Shown piece by piece: positions 27,688-39,290 of a DNA stretch of 64,000 bases. How positions within the stretch are numbered: position 1 is the first letter of the stretch; each line of letters opens with the position of its first letter. Location of the stretch: the NCBI GenBank assembly GCA_905250115.1, contig CAJNOI010000005.1, forward strand, positions 868,001-932,000. Direction: 5' to 3'. Under the pieces are notes generated by a model, which ran no database searches, was not told the origin of the DNA, and saw only the letters and a list, made by a program, of their open reading frames with translations. This stretch comes from Adineta steineri (lineage: Eukaryota; Rotifera; Eurotatoria; Adinetida; Adinetidae). The position numbers and the translations under genes were made by a program.

Positions 27688-28443
27688 TTCTATTTTTTTT
27701 TCAATGATATGAAGATGAAATTTAATGTCAGATGTTTCAATCTAGTATAATGAATCCATCCGGTTTGAGAAATATGACATATTATCTTATTTTTTTTATT
27801 TTAACAATTTTTTTTCAATAGTTTATTTTTTAGTATTTAGATTATTTTTTAATCTATATGAACTAAATGAGATTTTTATTTTTTTCAAATAAATACGAGA
27901 ACATATTTTTTGTCAATGATTTAAGAAATATTTGAAATTAATATTGTCATATTTCCAAGTCAACGGTAGGTGTAAGTATGAGGAAAGAAGTGGCACACTC
28001 ACAACTACATTCACATCCACACCTACATTCTTGGGTGATTGAACAATAAATGAACATTATCATATTTCACAGTTGAAAAGAAATTATTGTATAACAGTGA
28101 CCTCTCTTTCAATACGATGATTCCAAGTGTAGTCCTAAATTTTATTGGCAAATCAGAGAAATCCTTTGTTTCGAAAAAGAAAGAAGAAGGAGAAAAATCA
28201 TTAGAATCATTAGTGAATATCTTATTTTGCTTATATTGGTACAGATATTAGTCTGTTTTAAAACGTTTTTTTCTATTTTTCTTCGAAAAAGATCAAGTTC
28301 TTTTTCATAGTTATGAATCAAGAAAATAGATACCCGATAAATGATCTCAATCATGAGAAGTTTTTGTTTATGACCTTACGAAAGAAGGTTTGTTAAAATT
28401 TGTTAATTTATTCAAATATCTAATTATTCTTTATTTTTATTAG
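27688..28443. other. Gap between MAP10-like and ASPM-like genes, perhaps holding a first ASPM exon
   Basis: No gene is certain here. An ATG at 28117 opens a frame that runs to a GTGAAT donor near 28213 (phase 0), which would join to the ASPM frame opening at 28444. Its peptide is short and Lys/Glu rich, so this is only a candidate. A small hairpin-like element lies at about 27965-28034. Confidence 0.3.
27965..28034. repeat. Small G-rich/C-rich hairpin element, copy 1
   Basis: A left arm containing TAGGTGT faces a right arm containing TCCACACCTAC. The arms are short and imperfect. Similar elements occur at 38171-38238 and 40383-40457. Confidence 0.4.
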
Positions 28444-31400
28444 TTAGACAATTATAATGAAGAACAATCTTCTATTACACCTAAACGACCATTACTCTCA
28501 CGAGATCGTATTATGGGTATATTCAATGAAATATCTCCTCTTTCTGATTATAATTCTCATTGTGAACAACGTAAACCTATTGAATCAATTAAAAATGATC
28601 AATCATCAATATCGACTATTGACAGTTGCATGTTTACTGTTAGTCCACCACAATCATCAAGTCGATCAACAGTTATTGACGATGATGACAGTACTTATAT
28701 ACCTGTTTATACACAGAGAAAAGCTCGACCAGCTCCATCAACAACTTGGAAAGCTCCTGTATCATATCCTAAATCTTCTACAATGATAAAGACAAGTCAT
28801 GAATCATTATTACCTACTCCTGAACTACGACCACCAAGTCCTCCAATAATATCGTTTCAACCAGCTATACGAGCACGTATTCCATTTAATCTCTCCTCAA
28901 TAAATACTATTGATAAACAAGCGCATGCATATACATTATGGTTGAATACTTTATTTACACCTGTTGAATTTCTATGTAATACAACTGTAAATCAATCCAT
29001 ACCAAATGAAGAAACAACAACATCATCAATGAAAACATTTAAATCTTTGATTGAATCAAATCGTTGGTATGCATTACGTGATCGAGCTCGAGAAATGTTT
29101 ACACATGATATTCAATCAATTGCTACAAAAATCAGTGCTGATATTGATATTGATCATTGTCGAATAAATCCTAAACCTGATCTAATATTTTCAGCTAGAA
29201 CAGTTAGTCGACAAGTCTTCTTAAAATTTATTTCATCTTATAATCGTACATGGTTTCGTCTTGCAATGGAAATTTTATTTCCAATAAATATTGAAAATTA
29301 TCAACAAATGAAATTAGCTATTGATCAATATCTTATTCAATCTCCTATACATACAACACCATCCATCAATGAACTTAATTCAAAGAAAACAAATCTTATC
29401 AATTCTAATAATAAAACTGCATCAGCACAAATTCGTTTAACAATGAAAAATTTACTTATAATTATTATTTTTCTTGAACGTGCAAAAATCTTACGTTTAA
29501 TTGATAATGATCCATGTTTATATAATCGTGATTCAAAATTTAAATCAACAAAAGAATCACTTGATGTTCTATCACGTGATTTTATTAGTTCAGATACAAA
29601 TCTATTACGTCGTCTTAAATTAGCTGGTTATGAACCAACATACAAACAAACATGTCTTGATGAATATAATTATTTAATAACAAATACGGAAAATAAATTA
29701 TTTGATGATTTAAAAGATGGTATACGTTTAACACGTTGTGCACAAATATTATTATCATCAACAAATGAACATGTTGCAAGATTTGATTTATCAACGAAAT
29801 TAAAATGTCCAGTAGTTAATCTTGTTCATAAATTACTTAATATTGATCAAGCATTTGAATTACTTCAAACATATGGACATGTTAATTTAACTGGAATTTC
29901 AAATAAAGATATTATGAATGGTAACAAGCAACGTACTCTTGAATTACTCTGGCGTATTTTTACTATTTGCTATTTACCTAAACATCTATCTCCAATTGAT
30001 AAATTAAATCAAGAAATTTTTATTCTTTCACAAAATTTATTAAAATTCTGTTCATCTACTGAACAACGTCTTATTACAACTGATATAAGACCTTTACAAA
30101 AAGAAAATCATAATTTTACATCAACTATTCATTTATTAATTAAATGGGTACAATTAATTTGTGCACATTATAAATTTTGGTTATATGATTTACAAGAATC
30201 ATTTGCTGATGGACGTGCATTTCTTTATATTATTTCATATTATTTTCCATCTCTATGTGATTATACACGTGATATAAAACATTTAACAACATTAGCAACA
30301 TGTCAAACACGTGATGAACATATACAATTTAATCTTGAACTTGGACGACAACAACAACCATTAATAAATATTTATGAACGAAATGTTAAATCAAATTTTC
30401 GATTTCTAGAAGAATGTATTAAACAATTTGGTACATTTTCATATGATCTTATTAAATATGAATATTATGCAAAAGATGTACCTGATGAACGATATACAAT
30501 TATGATCTTAGCTATGCTTGCACATGATTTACTTTTTTCAAATAATGAAAATAATAATATTCGTCAACAATCGATATTCGAAGAATTAAAAGAAAAATAT
30601 TCAAATAATGATGATAATGAACCTATCATAGAAATGAAGAAAGAGGAGATATTTATTAATAAATTTTTAAATCAACAAGAAATTGAAATAGTACGAGAGA
30701 ATTTAATTAATTCTTCAGAAATTTCTCTATCAAATGATACTCGTGTAGAAGAATTAATAACTCTCAACTATTCAAATATTTATTCAACGAATAATACTCA
30801 TATTATACCTATTATTCAATCTGAAGAAGAAGAAGATAAGAGAAAAATCATTGATCTTTCTCAATCAGTTTTGGATACAATGAATTATGATATTCTTAAT
30901 CGTTTGGAAGTATTATCTGAATTCAATAATAACGATGATGATGATGAAGAAGAAGATGAAGAATCATTTAGTTCAGCAAGATCAAATTCAACAAGAATAG
31001 ATCATCATCGAACATCAATTGCAACAACAATGGCAACACTTTCATTAGATGATTTTGTTGAATTAGAAAAAACAATTGAAAATGAAGAAAATAAAAATAA
31101 TACATCGTTATGTCTTATTGATGAAACTATTTCATCAGAAGTTGATAGTATTGAATTAAATAAATTAGCTGAAGCATCTTTTGTTGATCCAGTTAATACG
31201 AAAATGATTAAAGAAACATTTACATTGTTTTTGTCTCATCAACAACAACAAACACTTAGAAATGAAGAATCAATCAATTCCAATAATCATTCTAATGAAC
31301 AACAATCAAAAATTGAACGTGAAACACATGCTGCAGAAATTGTTCAAGTAAATGATTAGAATATTCATTCTTAAAAAGACTAAAGAAATTTGTTTAGGCT

Positions 31401-32195
31401 CATTGGCGTGGACATCAAGTTCGTGTTGATAATGAACGTAATGATCATCCAATTGTTTCTATTCTTGAAAAAATTCGTTCACATAATTCAATAAATAAAC
31501 CATCGTTAACTATACGTGAACGTATGATGCAAATTGTACAAGAATTTTATGATGCATCAGCATTATCACTCACTGCTTATATACATTTTTTACGTGATAT
31601 TGAACCAATTATAGCTTGTTGTGTTGAAATACGTTATTTAATAGCTCAACAAGGTTTATTACGTTTGTTTTTTATTTTAATGAGATGTTGTAATCGAAGT
31701 GGTCCATCAACTATTTTACTTAGTAAAATATTACATATTTTACAATTATTTACTGTTAAACATGAACTTATTTTAAAATTAATTGATAAACAAGAACAAA
31801 TTAAAGATTTTATTACACTTTTACTTAAATATTATCAGAAAAATAGTTGTGAATTATTTGAACAAATTTGCTTTTTACTTCAAACAATGGTTAAAGATGA
31901 AAAAATTCGAAAAAAACTACGATCAAATAAATCATTTACGGAAGCTATTGAATATGTTTATAAACGTATATTTAATAAATTATCAGTTGAAGATGACAAA
32001 CATCGACAACAAGTAAGATCAACACCAAAACAATCGATTAAATCAATAAGATGTCGAACGACTTCATTAAATCAAACATCAATTTCTTATCGAACTCCGA
32101 ACATAATACGATCTTCAATTGGTGTTCAAAATGAGAATATTTCAAAAAATCTTGTTTCAATTGAACAATTTATGAAAATTTTTTATTGTGATTAA
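28444..32195 (+). CDS. ASPM / abnormal spindle homologue, 5' end uncertain, single IQ motif
   Basis: Spindle-pole protein that with calmodulin and katanin organises microtubule minus ends in mitosis and meiosis. Exons 28444-31347 and 31398-32195 join in phase 0 (about 1,233 residues visible). The frame is open from a splice acceptor at 28443; the first ATG in frame is 28513, but coding-like text (ITPKRPLLSRDRI) precedes it, so an upstream exon is likely. Recognisable parts: the pre-CH block ending YTLWLNTLFTPVEF, a run through SRDFISSDTNLLRRL, CH1 (FDDLKDGIRLTRCAQILL to RTLELLWRIF), CH2 (IHLLIKWVQLICAHY, FADGRAFLYIISYYFP), one exact IQ motif (VQAHWRGHQVR) formed across the intron, and the Armadillo-like C-terminal block (LFFILMRCCNRSGPSTI). 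Human ASPM has about eighty IQ repeats. No N-terminal ASH domain is seen. Confidence 0.85.
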
Positions 32196-32628
32196 TTCTA
32201 AGTGTCTGTATTGTATAGAATGATTTCTTCTTCTTGTTTATATCTAAATAGATAGAAAACTATTTTTTTTTGACGTCAAATAAAGACAACAGATTTTGTT
32301 CTTAATCGTAATTATTTCTATGAAATCAGTTTATATCTTATTCCGATCGATATAAAATGTGAATAAGTGTATTTTACTGACATCTACCGTAAACCTTTTC
32401 ATTATTCGTTGACTTGATGAGCCTACGATCGGTTCTTGTTTTAATCAACATTTAAAGAATGAATGTTCCTATCGCATTGTTATTAGTTTAACTTCATATT
32501 TTGTTTATTCATATTAGTCGATTTTTTTTCTTTACAAGTATGAACTTTTTGTTTTTTGTTGATTTTTTTTCTCTATATACTTTCTTTATTTTTAATAATA
32601 GATAAAAAATTTTGTTTATTATTTCGTA
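32196..32628. other. 0.4 kb gap, no gene recognised
   Basis: T-rich spacer between ASPM-like and XRN2-like genes. A T-rich acceptor ending TAG at about 32601 lies some 27 bp before the XRN2 ATG. Confidence 0.5.
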
Positions 32629-35600
32629 ATGGGAGTTCCAGCATTTTTTCGTTGGTTAACAAGAAAATATCCAGCAATTCTTGTTAATTGTATTGAAGAT
32701 AATCCTTCAACAGATGCTCAAGGTGTTTATCATCCATTAGATGAAACAAAATCAAATCCAAACGGAGTTGAAGTAAATTTAATTAATTAACAAAAAAATT
32801 ATCTAACATTTGTCTTTCAGTTTGATAATCTATATTTAGATATGAATGGAATTATTCATCCATGTACACATCCAGAAGATCGTCCACCACCAAAAAATGA
32901 AGATGAAATGATGATATTAATTTTTGAATGTATTGATCGTTTATTTTCTATTGTTCGTCCACGTAAATTACTTTATATGGCTATTGATGGTGTTGCACCA
33001 CGTGCCAAAATGAATCAACAACGTTCAAGACGTTTTCGAGCATCAAAAGAATCAGTTGATAAAGCTGAATCAATGGAAAAAATTATGAATGATATACGTA
33101 ATAATGGTGGTCTTTTACCTGAAGATAAAAATTCTGAAGAGAAAAGTGAACATTTTGATTCAAATTGTATAACACCAGGTACACCATTTATGTCAAAATT
33201 AGCTGAATGTCTTCGTTATTATATAAGACATCGTATGAATACAAATCCAGCATGGCGTTCTATAAAAATTATTTTATCTGATGCAAATGTTCCTGGTGAA
33301 GGTGAACATAAAATAATGGATTATATACGACGACAACGTGCACAACCCAATCATGATCCAAATACACACCATGTTTTATGTGGTGCTGATGCTGATTTAA
33401 TTATGCTTGGATTAGCAACACATGAACCCTATTTTACAATTATACGTGAAGAATTTAAACCAAATAAACCACGTCCATGTGAGATATGTGGACAAATAGG
33501 ACATCAAACTAAAGAATGTCAAGGTATTCCAAAAGAAAAATTTGGTAAAAATGATGAATTAGCAGCTGTACATGCTGTCGAAACACGTTATATATTTTTA
33601 CGATTATCTGTATTACGTGAATATCTTTATCGAGATTTAGAAATACATCAACATTTATCATTTCAATGGGATCTTGAACGTGCTATTGATGATTGGGTAT
33701 TTATGTGTTTTTTTGTTGGAAATGATTTTTTACCACATTTACCATCACTTGAAATACGTGAAAATGCTATTGATCGTCTTATAACTATTTATAAAAATAA
33801 TGTACCAAAATTTCAAGGTTATTTAACTGAAAATGGTATACCAGTTATGGAACGTGTTGGAACAATTCTAATAAGTATTGGAAGATTAGAAGATGAAATA
33901 TTTATGAAAAGACATGAATTTGATGAACAACAGAAACAACGTGATCGTAATCGTTCAAATAATTATCAACCACCTAATAAACGATATAGATCTTCAACAG
34001 ATCCATCAGGGTATATACTTTATTGAGTAAATATACAGTATAAAATGTAATCTTTTATTATAGGCCTGTGCATTTACCTGTCTGGGCAGCCGCTCCTCAA
34101 CTAGAACCACAACCAATTGGTCAAAAACCTCAATCGAATATTAACAATCCAGCTCAAGCTAATGCACAATTACGTCAAATGCAACGTACTGATCTTTCAT
34201 CAACGGATTCTTCGGATAATCGATCGAGAAAACGTACTTTTGATGAAGTAGAACAAGAAACAACAGATCGTCCGTCATTTAATCAACAAGATTCCGTTCA
34301 AGATGAAGAACAAGCGAATGATCCAAAAGATACTGTACGACTTTGGGAAGAAGGATGGCGTGAAAGATATTATAAAAATAAATTTAATGTTGATAAGAAC
34401 AATATCGATGAATTTCGTGTACAAGTTGCACAACATTATGCTCGAGGTCTATGTTGGGTTCTTCAATACTATTATCAAGGTGTACCAGCTTGGGATTGGT
34501 ATGTATATATATCTATTGTTAACTTATATAAAATAATTTTTTCTTTTTTTTGTTTTGATTATTTAGGTATTTTCCTTATCATTATGCACCATTTGCATCT
34601 GATTTTCTTCAACTTAAGGATTTATCGGTATTTTTTGATAAGAAAACAAAACCATTTAAACCATTAGAACAACTTATGTCTGTTTTTCCAAGTCAATCTC
34701 GAAAATTTCTACCTAGTGAATGGCAACCTTTAATGACACAAAAAGAATCTCCAATAATTGATTTTTATCCATTAAATTTTTGTATTGATCTTAATGGTAA
34801 ACATTTTGAATGGCAAGGTGTTGCTTTATTACCATTTGTTGATGAAAAACGTTTACATCGTACACTTGAACATGTTTATTCAACATTAACAATTGAAGAA
34901 CAACAACGTAATAAACGTGATTATGATCGTTTATATATTCATTCAAGTGATTTATGTTATGATTACATGAAAGAATTATATGTTCAAGGTGGCAATGAAG
35001 TTACAAGAAAAAATCCACTCGATATGCCAACAATGTTAAGTGGAGGTATGGCTGGATCTATATGGCCTGATGATGATGATAAAATTAAATCTGTTGGAGA
35101 ACAAATAAAAGCACCATTACAAAATTGTGAAGAAATAATTAATAATCAAGTTATATCTGTTAAATATAGAGATTTATTATTTGATGATGATTATATATTT
35201 AAATCGAAATTATTAGAAAATGTTACACTACCAGAATTAACAATAAAACCACGTGATTATGATCAAATGCAACCTTATCGACCAAATTTAGGTTTTGCTC
35301 AGCGACCTCAATATCAACGTGATTTTGCACCAGCTCAACGTTTTATTCGTCATTCAATGGGTTCACAACAACAGCAACATTATGAACCAGGTGGTTTTAT
35401 TCCTCCACGTCAGTCAGGTGGATATTATAATGAACGACAATCAAATGATAATTTCCGTCCTCGACAACCCTATGATAATTATCGTCCTCGACAATCTTAT
35501 GATAATTATCGTCCACGAAATCCAAATGATAATTATCGACCACGTTATCAAAATGATGGTTTTCGTCCACGACAACCAGGTGGTTATTATCCACCACGTC

Positions 35601-35635
35601 ATCAAAATCAATATAATTCATACAGACCGAATTAG
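32629..35635 (+). CDS. XRN2-like nuclear 5'-3' exoribonuclease
   Basis: Processive 5'-monophosphate RNA exonuclease. XRN2 degrades nascent RNA after poly(A) cleavage (torpedo termination) and processes rRNA. Four exons, 32629-32772, 32821-34010, 34064-34498 and 34567-35635, about 945 residues, close to human XRN2 (950). The N-terminus [15 protein letters not shown] is the family start. Active-site segments are visible: [56 protein letters not shown] and [11 protein letters not shown], which carry the conserved acidic metal ligands. A CCHC zinc knuckle ([14 protein letters not shown]) marks XRN2 rather than XRN1. CR2 follows ([14 protein letters not shown]). The tail has a repeated [12 protein letters not shown] unit, an RG/RP-rich low-complexity end like the XRN2 tail. 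Antisense frames over this tail are shadows. Confidence 0.95.
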
Positions 35636-35720
35636 TAAATAATGAATCTATGTGATTGTTTTTGTTTGTACTATGTACGAAATGTCTACATAAATGTGTG
35701 CTAACATTAAACACAATTAA

Positions 35721-35726
35721 AATAAA
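35721..35726 (+). terminator. Polyadenylation signal of the XRN2-like gene
   Basis: AATAAA about 85 bp after the stop codon on the same strand. Confidence 0.5.
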
Positions 35727-36276
35727 CTAAAGTTATACTACAAACTATTAATCTAGTATTAAATTTTGATTATAGTTAGGTTACCTATAAGATTTTATAT
35801 ATTTGAAGGCAAAGAATTGAACGAGAAGATTTTGTAAGATTATTTTCATAATTATCATATGCTCTTACATGTAATTCTTTGACATGACTATGGTTTCCAA
35901 AAGGATGCTAGTATTTTTTTACTTTTTGTGAAAAGAGGTTCCTTTGAATCATATAACTATATTAATTTACGAAAATTTGAAAAACTAAAAGAAACAACAT
36001 AATCTCATTGGATAATATTTTATTTATGAAATGACTGTAGATTGAGAATATAGGTGTAGATAGCATATGACACTTTACCACCCATATCATCATCGTCATA
36101 TCCAAATTCTAAGAAAAGTTACAAATTCTGACATATCGATTTTATATAGTGAAATGAGACTTCTTAACCAAAAATAATTTTCTCATATTCTTTTAAGTAG
36201 AAATTTTATTTAATATAATTCACGCATCAATTTATAATAAATGATATTAGTATTACAGTCCGTAATTTTAATAAAA
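35727..36276. other. Intergenic spacer between convergent genes
   Basis: Nothing coding is seen. On the minus strand an AATAAA (plus-strand TTTATT at 36205-36210) lies about 66 bp beyond the stop of the orphan gene and is its likely poly(A) signal. Confidence 0.5.
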
Positions 36277-38067
36277 TTATTTCGCCTCAACAGTGTCATT
36301 TGCTGTTGATTCTCCGACTTCATTTTCGAAAGAACTGTTTAGCGAACTAAATTGACCAATAATTGAAAGTAATTCATCATAATCTTGTTTTTTTAATGCA
36401 TCCAATATTTTAGTTGCATCATCAAATCGGTCTTGTTCATTCAGGGTTGAAACTAACTGTTTTGCTGTTGTTTTAATTGTGTCGTTTTGTTTTTGTTTGA
36501 TCGCTTCTTTTAATAGCTGATATTGTTTAATTGTATCTTCAAGATGTTTATTCAAAGTTCTTTCTTCTCTATACCTCGCAACCTGTTCTCTGGATACATC
36601 TTCCTTTGCAAACTGCAGTTCTTGCACCGCATCATTTAATCGATCAGAATCACTTTCGATGGTAGACGGTTCATAGTGACTGCTATTGCTAGTACCATTA
36701 GTGTTAACAACTTCTAATGATGTCTCTCTTCTTTGTATTTCATATTTTCTTCGCTGTTCTCTCATGGCTTCTCTGGCTTGTTGGCGATATTGTTCTTCTT
36801 CATGGTTCAACTCATCTAATGACTGTTGTCGTTGCATTATCTCAGCTTTAACTGCGCTCTTGGCTTGTAAGGCACTCTCTCTAGCAGCTTTTCCACCAAC
36901 AGCAGTGAATGTTGTAGTGGTCATTATAGAGCCAGCGAGAGCTCCTCCAATAATCAAATCTGCGGCTGTGAAACTTAATATAGATGTACCAGTGTATAGA
37001 GCTGTACCAACCACCGCAACAGCACCTCCGATAATAATTGAGATACCTGCAATACCGATGAAAAGCACTGCTGCTTTACCTGGATTATCATGTATCCATT
37101 CACATGCAACTCGCGCTGTCTGCATCGGATGACAGAAAACATGACTAATATTTTTAATACTTTCTATCGGTGAACATATCGGATATAACATAGCCTGTTT
37201 GATTGTAAATGCATTATTCCGAATCTGCCGTAGTTGTTCACGTATACTTTCATAAATTTCACCGATTTTATTACCTAATTGTTCCAAAAATGTGCGTTTG
37301 TCATCTAATTCACATTGTTTAAAAGCAGTATTTATTTCTTCTTTTTGCAGTTGACATAATTTTTCAGTATTTTGTACATGTTTTTTGAATGTTTGCCATT
37401 GTACTTGCAGATCAGTAACTAATTCCGGAAAATTCAATTCTTTCATGCGTTGAATTGTTCCATTGAGCTCTTCTTGCAATCGATGTTGGTAAAAGCCATA
37501 CATGTATATTGTATCAAATGCTACTATTTTGCGAAGAATAGACCCAAAAAAGTTGACTACATATTTTGCTTGGGATTTTTGCACTATTCGTCTTGTGAGT
37601 GTTCCTCTAACATGTTCGTACTCGAGCAATGCTTTTTCAAAATTTATTTTGTTAGTTTCCTTTTTCTGCTGTATTCCAACCATCAATGCATCGATAGTCT
37701 TTGCATCAAAATTTAATTCTGGATTCATTATCGGATTGCAATGTTCTTGGTTCAATTCAAAGTTCCACAATAGCCATAATTCGAAATCGTGTCTTAATTG
37801 GCTATTTCCATTTGCTTCCTGATTTGCGATTGCCATCAGCTTTCTGAAATTACAAATAGCATCATGTTGTGCTTGTCGATAGTCTTTTGTATAGTGATGG
37901 TTTTTAACACGTTGTAAGTTGAGCCGAAAATTATAATAGTATCGAATAAATTCTTTATTTTGAGAGATCGTCATTCGTGTTTCCATTTTATTCTGGATTT
38001 CTAAAAAGAATATTTTTAAACGAATATTATCAAGTGAACACTTCTGTTGAATGTCTTTCTCAAACAT
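36277..38067 (-). CDS. Intronless orphan protein with coiled coils and a glycine-rich hydrophobic hairpin
   Basis: I do not recognise this family. A single open frame of 596 residues begins with an ATG at 38067 and has no intron, unlike almost every neighbour. By eye it is less AT-rich, with a more varied codon mix, than the genes around it. Residues 1-330 are mostly helical and charged (RQAQHDAICNFRK, KNHHYTKDY, ELWLLWNFEL), without a signal peptide. Residues about 332-395 form one long Gly/Ala/Ile/Thr-rich hydrophobic segment (AAVLFIGIAGISIIIGGAVA, then ADLIIGGALAGSIMTTTT), enough for a helical hairpin through a membrane. From about 395 a Gln/Glu/Arg-rich coiled coil and an acidic tail follow. 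The helix-hairpin-helix plan recalls several membrane-inserting or membrane-shaping proteins, but there is no motif to name one. A retrocopy, a horizontally acquired gene or a lineage-specific family are all open. Confidence 0.75.
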   Translation of the reverse strand: MFEKDIQQKCSLDNIRLKIFFLEIQNKMETRMTISQNKEFIRYYYNFRLNLQRVKNHHYTKDYRQAQHDAICNFRKLMAIANQEANGNSQLRHDFELWLLWNFELNQEHCNPIMNPELNFDAKTIDALMVGIQQKKETNKINFEKALLEYEHVRGTLTRRIVQKSQAKYVVNFFGSILRKIVAFDTIYMYGFYQHRLQEELNGTIQRMKELNFPELVTDLQVQWQTFKKHVQNTEKLCQLQKEEINTAFKQCELDDKRTFLEQLGNKIGEIYESIREQLRQIRNNAFTIKQAMLYPICSPIESIKNISHVFCHPMQTARVACEWIHDNPGKAAVLFIGIAGISIIIGGAVAVVGTALYTGTSILSFTAADLIIGGALAGSIMTTTTFTAVGGKAARESALQAKSAVKAEIMQRQQSLDELNHEEEQYRQQAREAMREQRRKYEIQRRETSLEVVNTNGTSNSSHYEPSTIESDSDRLNDAVQELQFAKEDVSREQVARYREERTLNKHLEDTIKQYQLLKEAIKQKQNDTIKTTAKQLVSTLNEQDRFDDATKILDALKKQDYDELLSIIGQFSSLNSSFENEVGESTANDTVEAK

Positions 38068-38170
38068 TTTTAAACTAAGAGTATAATTTACTCGTTGTTA
38101 TATCATATATTATTTACTTAAAATATAAGAAGGTATTTATTTAAGAAATAGGACACAAAAGGAACAGCAT

Positions 38171-38238
38171 CTTGAGGGCGTGAGTGTGGATGTGGTGCTG
38201 GATGCATCATATCGACGTCCACACCTACGTCCTCAAAG
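38171..38238. repeat. Hairpin element, copy 2 (best preserved)
   Basis: Arms of about 23 bp, left 38171-38193 and right 38215-38238, are imperfect reverse complements (CTTGAGGGCGTGAGTGTGG against the complement of CCACACCTACGTCCTCAAAG). The loop is about 21 bp. The left arm and loop contain TGTGGATGTGG. Confidence 0.65.
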
Positions 38239-38807
38239 AAAAAGAACTGACATTAGAAATTATCTTTGAGATTACCAAAAAATTTGACTTTTTTTAGGAA
38301 TACAATGGAACACTCCTTAGTAATTTGTTAAACATAAGATAGAATAAAAGGCCCTGAGTCTTCTCATGCATCAAGGACGTTAGCGCAGAATCATTTTGAC
38401 TACTTGTAACATCGATATTACTTAGATGAAAGTATGAGACTTTCTCGAGAGTAACACTGCTTTTGTTCCACTAGTCAAAATGTCTTTTCTATAGTTTTCA
38501 AATTTTCCCCTTCAATTGTCCTCTAGAAATCCGAAAAAAATAGGAACGTTGTGAAAAAAAAAGATAGGTTGAATAGTACTTACTCACTTTGGTTATTTAT
38601 AAATTAGTTTGTTAGGCTCGTTATTCGCTTTAAGTTTGTTTATCACACACCCACTCGGCATAAAATGAACGACTATATATAGGTTGGCAAAAGGAGAAAA
38701 CCTATATATGAATACGAAAGGAAAATCCCTAACATGAACATTCCTAGAATCACATAAAAGCTAAGATAGCATAGAGAGAGGATTAATCCCTCATATATGA
38801 AAAAGAT

Positions 38808-38902
38808 GAAAATACCTCTCGATAGAGAGAATGACAAGGGAGGAAAATATCTATATAAGAAGAACAGACAGGAAAATGCCTATCGATAGAGAGTGACAAG
38901 AA
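38808..38902. repeat. Two-copy tandem repeat, 64 bp period
   Basis: The string GAAAATACCTCTCGATAGAG near 38808 recurs as GAAAATGCCTATCGATAGAG near 38872, each continuing into GAG-ATGACAAG/GAG-TGACAAG. Weaker GGAAAAT copies precede it from about 38692. Confidence 0.6.
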
Positions 38903-39290
38903 AGAATACAAAGCGTTAACAAAAAAAAACGAAGAGAGGATACTACATATGTTAGAAGAAGCAGAACGCAAGAGGATATAGCACATGTATGATCATAGTG
39001 GTGATCGTTCGTATGAACTGCATCTGGGTATGATGCAGGGCATAACATAGTTGTTATTCTAGTTTTTCGACGTATATGTTGCTAATGGTTTGTCTTGTCG
39101 GAATGAATAAAAGAGCGCAGAGCATACATAGTCCACAGTTTATATACGAAGTTGAAGGAAATTTTATATTATATTGACTTTGATAGAGTCGCAAACAAAG
39201 GCAATACTCAAAGTTGATAAGAGCACTCATTTTCTTTCCAACTGATAATAGTATTATTTATCTTAGAAAGGTTTCTTCCAAGGAGGAAAA

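Noticed and set aside
28457..28786. 109-residue frame starting at 28457
   Set aside because: It overlaps the ASPM coding frame out of phase and is Leu/Ile rich, as expected for a shifted AT-rich frame.
35397..35714. Antisense frame of 105 residues
   Set aside because: It is the reverse complement of the repetitive XRN2 tail; its Asp/His/Val pattern mirrors that repeat.
36686..37822. Three plus-strand frames opposite the orphan gene, one of 148 residues
   Set aside because: They are antisense to a 596-residue open frame with better composition and coiled-coil periodicity.
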